Assembly: GCA_963555705.1 (NCBI GenBank)
Contig: OY743182.1
Coordinates: forward strand, 49,914,592 to 49,978,591
DNA length: 64,000 nucleotides
Source of the DNA: Ligustrum vulgare
Lineage: Eukaryota; Streptophyta; Magnoliopsida; Lamiales; Oleaceae
Reading direction: 5' to 3'
The first letter of the stretch is position 1. Each line of letters begins with the position of its first letter. Position numbers and translations under genes: made by a program. The notes under the pieces were generated by a model. It was not told the origin of the DNA, searched no databases, and saw only the letters and a list, made by a program, of their open reading frames with translations. Of this stretch, positions 58,855 to 64,000 are shown one piece after another.

Positions 58855-60739
58855 TATTCCTGCTTAAAATGTCCGCAAGATAATTATTAACACCTTTAAT
58901 ATGAACTATATCAAAATTATAAAATGCCAAATAGGCTTGCCATCTATGGAGCCTTCTATATTGAGGTTCTGGTGGTAATTTATTTTTTACTAAACCTGCA
59001 ACTTGAGAATTATCAGTTTCAATAATGAATTTCTTAGATAATAAAAACAATGAAAATTTCTTTATTCCTCTGATAATTGCTAACAGTTCTTTCTCATGAG
59101 TAGTATAATTTATTTCTGCTTGATTAAACGTTCCACTTGAGTATCTACAAATTTCATTAAGATCTATTTTTAATGTTGCTGCCCAATACTTATCCGAGGC
59201 ATCAGTATTAACTATCAGATTATCTTTTTCATCTGGTAATCTTAATTTTGGTAAATTTTTACATTCTTCTTTTAGTGATTTAACAATTTCTGTATGTTCA
59301 TCACTCCATCCTTTGGTATTTGTTTTTCTGAGTAAGATTTGAATTTTATGTCTCTTTTTTGATAGATTTTCAATAAATCCTTCTGCATAATTTAAACATT
59401 CTAAAAATATTTGTATTTGTTCTTTTGATTCTAATTTGTTTGGAAAACTTTCTATCTTTTTAGATATATGAGTTTGTAATTTTATCTCTCTTTTATCTAT
59501 TGATAATCCAAAAAAATCAATTTCTTGTTTTTCTATTATAACTTTATTTTTTGAAAGAACAATTCCTTCTTTTTTGCATTCATTTATAAATTTAATTAAA
59601 TGGTTTCTATGTTCTTCTCTATTATTAGAACATATTAATATATCATCGACATAGACAATTAAGAATTCATTGAATTTTCTAAATATGTTATTCATTCTTC
59701 TTTGATATATTTGTGGTGCATTTTTTAAACCAAATGGCATAACCATCCATTCATACTTATCTTGGGGTGTACTAAATGCTGTATATTGAATACTATCTTC
59801 TTCCATTTTTACTTTCCAAAATCCTGATTTGCAATCAAATTTAGAATAATATTGCTTTCATTTTACAAGATTTATTAGTACCTCTTTATTTGGTAAAAAG
59901 TATCCATCAAATTTAGTATATTTATTTAATTCTTTATAATTTATCACCATTCTAGCTTTTCTTCTTTTTTGTTCAGAATGTTTCATGACCATAAAAGCTG
60001 GACTACTATGGGGTCCATTACTAGGTCTGATTAATTTTTGGTTAAATAATTCTTTTATCTGAGTTTTAAATTCTTGTGTATCTTGTATGGTATACATCAT
60101 TGGTCTAACTCTTATAATAACATTTTCTGTTAATTCTATTTTAACTTTTGGATGATGTGGTTTACAGAATAATAATGGATTTTCTTCACAAATTTTTTCT
60201 AGTTGATCAATGATTTTTTCCATGTTTGTTTGTATGTTCGTTTTTAAGGTTTTTTTATACATTATTCTTTTATTTTTTGTTTCATTTTGTATAATTGGTT
60301 TTTTCTCCCATTTATTACCACGCTGTATTGGCTGAACTCTGTAAGGTCTAAATTCTCTTGGTATATTTAATAAATGTGCACAAGGTGTTTGTAACATTAT
60401 CATGTAATTATTTTGTTTATAATATTGAAATTGTTGTATAAAGTCATTTCCTAGTAATATATCACATTCTAATTTGTTATAATTATATATTTTATTTACA
60501 ACTATTTGTTTACTTCCAAGTATTATATCTACTTTATCAGCACTATTAATTATATGAGTACTTTCTCCCGTTACTCCTGTAATTTTTATCTTTCCATTAG
60601 TATTCCATGATTTTATTAAGAAACTTTTGAATATTGTTATATCACTTCCCGTGTCAACTAATGCACATGTTGTTATATTTGTTTCAACAATTGTAATTTG
60701 TATATAAACGACAAATGGAAAACTTATTTGGTTATTCAT
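58835..60739 (-). pseudogene. Caulimovirid protease, reverse transcriptase and RNase H ORF
   Basis: The ATG at 60739 directly follows a stop (TAA-ATG junction). A retropepsin comes first: active site ALVDTGSDIT (about 60660-60630) and ILLGNDFI (about 60460). The RT follows: PSNGPHSSPAF, ARMVINYKELN, the first catalytic Asp in FDCKSGFW (about 59830), VMPFGLKNAPQIYQRRM and the VYVDDIL active site. RNase H shows VNTDASDKYW, THEKELLAI, ETDNSQVAGL and ADILSRN. One in-frame TGA (59858-59860) lies between NYKELN-type blocks and FDCKSGFW; the frame is otherwise open for 635 codons. The enzyme would copy pregenomic RNA to DNA. The lack of an integrase domain after RNase H is as expected for the family. 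Confidence 0.9.
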
Positions 60740-62064
60740 TTATTCAGCTTTTCTGCATAGTATAGTTTGACCATTATGAGTTATATATAATCATTCATGT
60801 TTTATACTATAATCTTCTAGTCCGTCTAAAAAACTCATTCCTAATAATACATGAGAATTTACCATACTATTATCTACATGACATGGTACTAGGAGATTTA
60901 TTCCTCCTATTTTTATTGGTACTTTTACTTCAAGTTCAGTCATATGTACTTGTCCATCAAAATTTATATATCTATATGGATCGGTTCTATGAGATATTAG
61001 TCCTTTATTTCTATTTGAAGCTATATGACATTCACTAGCTCCTGTGTCAATTAATATATTTGATCATTTTATATGCTCTATTACATTAAAATATTCACCT
61101 TCTATTTTCATATTTCCAGCATTTCTATTAAGTTTTATTTCTTTTGTATTACTAGTTTCTCCTAATTTTTTTCTATTAGGTAAACTTGTTGATCTCCTAA
61201 TTAATCTGTCATCTTCAAATGTTATGTTATTATTAGGGTATTCTTCTTCTCGTAACTCTATGATTTCTGATTTATTTTTTGTTATAGTAAGTTCATAGTT
61301 TCTTGGAACTAAACTTATTTGTTTATCTGGTTCTACAGCTTTACCAAAATCTTTACATTCTTTATGAATTTCAATATATGGTTTTTAGAATAAATGTTTC
61401 CATAATTAGAATTAGTAAATGAGTATAATGCTCTGTATTCTATAGCCATAATTTTATCTCCTGGTTCTATTATATCATCTTTATGTAATTTGAAGTATAA
61501 TCCTAAAACTTCAATAAAATTTCTATCTTTTAATGATATACAATATTTTGGGTAACATGTAAATATTAGTTTCTTATATGCTAGATTTCCTTCTACTGTT
61601 CCTAAATGACTGTCTTTTAAATTTATAATTCTTCAATCATGTAAACTTACGGTTAAAGGTGAATCTAATCCTTCTCTAAACAGGGATTTAAACATTATTT
61701 GGATACCTGCTAGGTAAACATATTGAATCTTTTCACTTTGTTTTCTATTGATTTTTGTTAATAATTCTGCAACTGTATTTTTTGTTAAAAAATTTAATTT
61801 GTGTGTTCCTTGAGTGGTTCTAACATCTATTGCTCTTTCAATTTTATGATATTCATTTATTGCTACTTTTTCTCTTTTCCATATTCCATCTAATATTTCC
61901 AATTTTTCTATTTTCAAATCTAAAGATAATTTTTGTATTTTCCTGAACTTATTATTATCAAAAGTTACCTTTAATTCATAACCTTCTATTCCTTCATATT
62001 CTTGTTTATTTATGTTATTATTTGCTTCTATTTCTTCTATTTCTTTATTCTGATTCTGATTCAT
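60740..62064 (-). pseudogene. Caulimovirid movement protein ORF with a C-terminal retropepsin-like domain
   Basis: The ATG at 62064 overlaps the coat ORF by 20 bases. The first 143 codons hold the 30K-type movement protein core (HKIERAIDVRTTQG, YVYLAGIQIMFKSLFREGLD, SPLTVSLHD), up to a TGA at 61633 that stands in place of an expected Arg. The frame continues to about 61390, where one base is missing in an A-run; the following frame is open to the TAA at 60740 except for a TGA just before 61048. Near the end it encodes LIDTGASECH (61034-61048 for DTGAS) and HVLLGMSFLDGL (about 60840), the two signatures of a retropepsin fold. The movement protein would form tubules or open plasmodesmata. The role of the protease-like tail is unclear. 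Confidence 0.75.
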
Positions 62065-63409
62065 TACTTTCTGAATCTATTTCACTTATATAAACTTCTT
62101 GATCATAGTATTCTTCAATGTCTGATATTTCACTTAGTTCACTTTCTATTTCTAGATATTCTTTTTGTAATATTTTAACCTTCTTTTTATTACAATCAGG
62201 GCTTATATGTCTCATTTCTCCACAATTCCAACATTTACATTGGATTTTGTCTTTCTTATAAGTTTTATTTTTCTGTCTTTTATTTGGATTATATCTTCTT
62301 TTGTAATATATTCTCTTAGGTTTTATATATTTTTTCCTGAAGTTTCTGAGTTTTTTAAACTTTCAATTTTTATATTTTCTTTTATTATTATTTCTTCTTC
62401 TTTCAGGGTTACATCCCCATTGAGTAGATTTTTCCATATCTTTACAACATATTCTGGTTAATTTTCCTGATTTCTTTAATAATTGTCTTTGTTAACATAT
62501 ATATGCTAATCTTTCAAATAGGAATTTTATTCTTGATCATAATGTTTTAGGTGTTCCAGGGTTATCTCTAATAAATTTTTCAAATTATATTTTAAAGTAT
62601 ATTCCCCATGAACCAGGTAATTTATTGTAATACATATCTCTATATACTTCTTGATTTTCATTACTATAGAATTGGACATAATAGTATTCTTTAAACTCAC
62701 AAGTATATTCTTTGATTTTACACATATCACATATTGTTAAATTTATTAATCTTACTCTTGCATTATCTTTTTCTCTTATTGATTCTGCTTCAGAATTACT
62801 TATCCAATTTTCTCCTAAAAATTCATCCGCAATATAATCTACTAACTTTTCTATTCCCTTTCTATCTGATTTTATTAGTTCTGTCTGTACATTTCTTCTT
62901 ATTAATGCTTTCGTATCACTACTTATTCATTCCCACCAATTTCTAACATGTTCTTCAAAAGATGCTACTAAAAAATTTATCATTCTATTAGTATTTTCCC
63001 ATGTATCATCTTTATTGTATAAAAAGAATAGTATCGTTGAATCTGCCCAAGTTAATAAGGCTTTTTTAGTATCTATTTTACAATCCAAATCTAATTTTGT
63101 TCCTCCATGATTAATAGGTTTATTATAATTATTATTTTGTTCAAACCTATCTTTATATTTATTTCCCCTAGGTGGTTGTCTATCTCTAATTATATCATAA
63201 TATTGCCGGTGTGGTTTACTATATAAGGGTGCATAACTTTCATCTGGATCTGGTAATTCTTGTTTAGAAGTTCGTATAGGAGCAGGGTTAGGTGCTCTTC
63301 CAGTATTCATTAAAATTTGGTATTCATCAAAATTTTCTATGCTTAATTGCTCAAAATTTTCTATAAGCAAATCTAATTTTTCATTCATTTTTGTCTCGGT
63401 CTTCTTCAA
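62045..63409 (-). pseudogene. Caulimovirid coat protein ORF
   Basis: One frame runs from the ATG at 63409 to the TAA at 62045-62047 with no frameshift seen, but with several in-frame stops (the first at 62927; others between about 62590 and 62330). N-terminal part: Pro-rich patch (NTGRAPNPAPIRT). Middle: a capsid-like segment ending ASFEEHVRNWWE. C-terminal part: very basic, then a CX2CX4HX4C zinc knuckle (CWNCGEMRHISPDC, 62192-62233) and an acidic Ser/Glu-rich tail. This layout is that of caulimovirid coat proteins, which package the DNA genome and bind pregenomic RNA with the knuckle. Confidence 0.8.
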
Positions 63410-63827
63410 TTTTTTCTTCAGCTTTTAATTTTCCTAAAGTTTTTTCTATAGATTTTTGTAATTCTAATTCTTCCTCTAATATTTTTGGTAATATGTTTCT
63501 CCTGAATTCATCATCCATACTTCCTGCTTCTATTATAATTTTTTCTTGTTCGAAATGATTTTTTCCTATTCTAAGTATTTCTTTTTCTATGAATTTTTTA
63601 TCTATTTTCTTATCTTTGGTTTTATTATTTTCTTTGAATTCTCTAATTTCTAGTTTTAGTATATTTATATAATTTCTTACTTCTTTTAATTCATTTTTTA
63701 CTTCTTGAACATCACCTATCAATGGTTTTATTAATATTTTTAGATTTTCAATATATTCGCTTATTGACATTTTATGCTCTTGGTTTTTGAGTTTTTTGTA
63801 CCTTAAATAGTCTGTCATACATATCAT
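63381..63827 (-). pseudogene. Coiled-coil ORF upstream of the caulimovirid coat gene
   Basis: 148 codons, rich in Lys, Glu, Ile and Leu with heptad-like spacing (VQEVKNELKEVRNYINILKL), so a long coiled coil is likely. It overlaps the coat ORF start by 29 bases. A second helical frame lies just upstream and overlaps its start, so the two could be one protein split by a frameshift. Small coiled-coil proteins associate with virions in other caulimovirids; that role here is inference. Confidence 0.55.
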
Positions 63828-63990
63828 CTATTTTTATTTCTATATTTTTTATTTTTTCTTCTATTAATATAATTTTTTCGTTTTCATTCTTTCTTTTATT
63901 CTCATTTAATTTATCTATTTTTTCTATAATTATTCCAATTTTATCTTGATTAATTAATTCTCCTGACTTTCTTTGAAATTCTTTTAAGAT
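63772..63990 (-). pseudogene. Fragment of a coiled-coil frame at the window edge
   Basis: Open from just after a TAA (63991-63993) to TAA 63772-63774 with no early ATG. Lys/Glu/Ile-rich (IGIIIEKIDKLNENKRKN, IEEKIKNIEIKIDDM). Probably part of the same coiled-coil product as the next ORF. Confidence 0.4.
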
Positions 63991-64000
63991 TTATTCATCT

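Larger units (their letters stand above)
57994..64000 (-). other. Endogenous caulimovirid (plant pararetrovirus) copy, decayed, runs off the right edge
   Basis: The minus strand encodes, in order, coiled-coil ORFs, a coat protein with zinc knuckle, a movement protein, protease, reverse transcriptase and RNase H, and a last ORF. There is no integrase after RNase H and no LTR, which separates it from Ty3/Gypsy elements; the movement protein also marks a plant pararetrovirus. Coat-before-movement order and a separate pol ORF recall the cavemo- and solendovirus type more than badnaviruses, but genus needs a phylogeny. Neighbouring ORFs overlap by 20-30 bases or abut, as in compact viral genomes. 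In-frame stops and at least one frameshift make this copy non-functional as it stands. The left junction with plant DNA is somewhere near or left of 57990. Confidence 0.85.

Noticed and set aside
57994..64000. Reading the right-hand element as a Ty3/Gypsy retrotransposon
   Set aside because: RT and RNase H alone would allow it, but there is no integrase after RNase H, no LTR, and a 30K-type movement protein and caulimovirid-like coat are present.

Overview
The window is AT-rich nuclear DNA from a flowering plant, most likely a eudicot. It has spliced genes with GT-AG introns, plant-type P450 and E2 genes, SIRE-type Copia elements, Stowaway, Harbinger and Mutator MITEs, and an endogenous plant pararetrovirus. 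Only three host genes can be supported, all on the minus strand: a single-exon CYP86A fatty-acid omega-hydroxylase (20108-21730), a two-exon gene of the plant 'hydroxyproline-rich glycoprotein family' (31331-34795), and a six-exon ubiquitin-conjugating enzyme of the UBC4/5/6 group (42306-51196). The last intron of the E2 gene is about 7.4 kb and filled with transposon debris.

Layout. Positions 1-19306 are a nest of retroelements. A 17,957-bp SIRE-like Copia (1186-19142, plus strand, 5-bp duplication CTACA) sits in what looks like an older LTR. Its 5' LTR carries an 848-bp Harbinger-type MITE. Its post-pol additional ORF is split by a second Copia on the minus strand (9064-15871, duplication CACCC), which kept gag but lost pol. 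The 5' LTR of that element is split by a solo LTR (14198-15685, duplication ATCTT). A relative of the same solo LTR (48024-49471, duplication AGCTC) lies in a decayed Copia inside the E2 intron. Between the genes there are several Stowaway-like MITEs, two Mutator-type MITEs, an 819-bp Harbinger-type MITE, a LINE 3' end and a possible SINE.

Positions 51700-54812 are non-coding and repetitive: three copies of a roughly 374-bp unit, then six copies of a 168-bp unit, both studded with palindromes built on ACGGCA/TGCCGT. A 105-bp piece of a clathrin heavy chain coding sequence (55452-55556) lies just downstream and looks like a captured gene fragment.

From 57994 to the right edge lies a decayed endogenous caulimovirid on the minus strand. 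In transcription order it has coiled-coil ORFs, coat protein with zinc knuckle, movement protein, a first retropepsin-like domain, a second retropepsin with reverse transcriptase and RNase H, and an unidentified last ORF. No integrase is present. It is interrupted mostly by in-frame stops and at least one frameshift. The two protease-like domains and the palindrome-rich tandem arrays are the least ordinary things in the window.

Limits: everything was read by eye. Family names rest on recognised motifs, not on searches. Transposon ends with target-site duplications are firm; those without are approximate.
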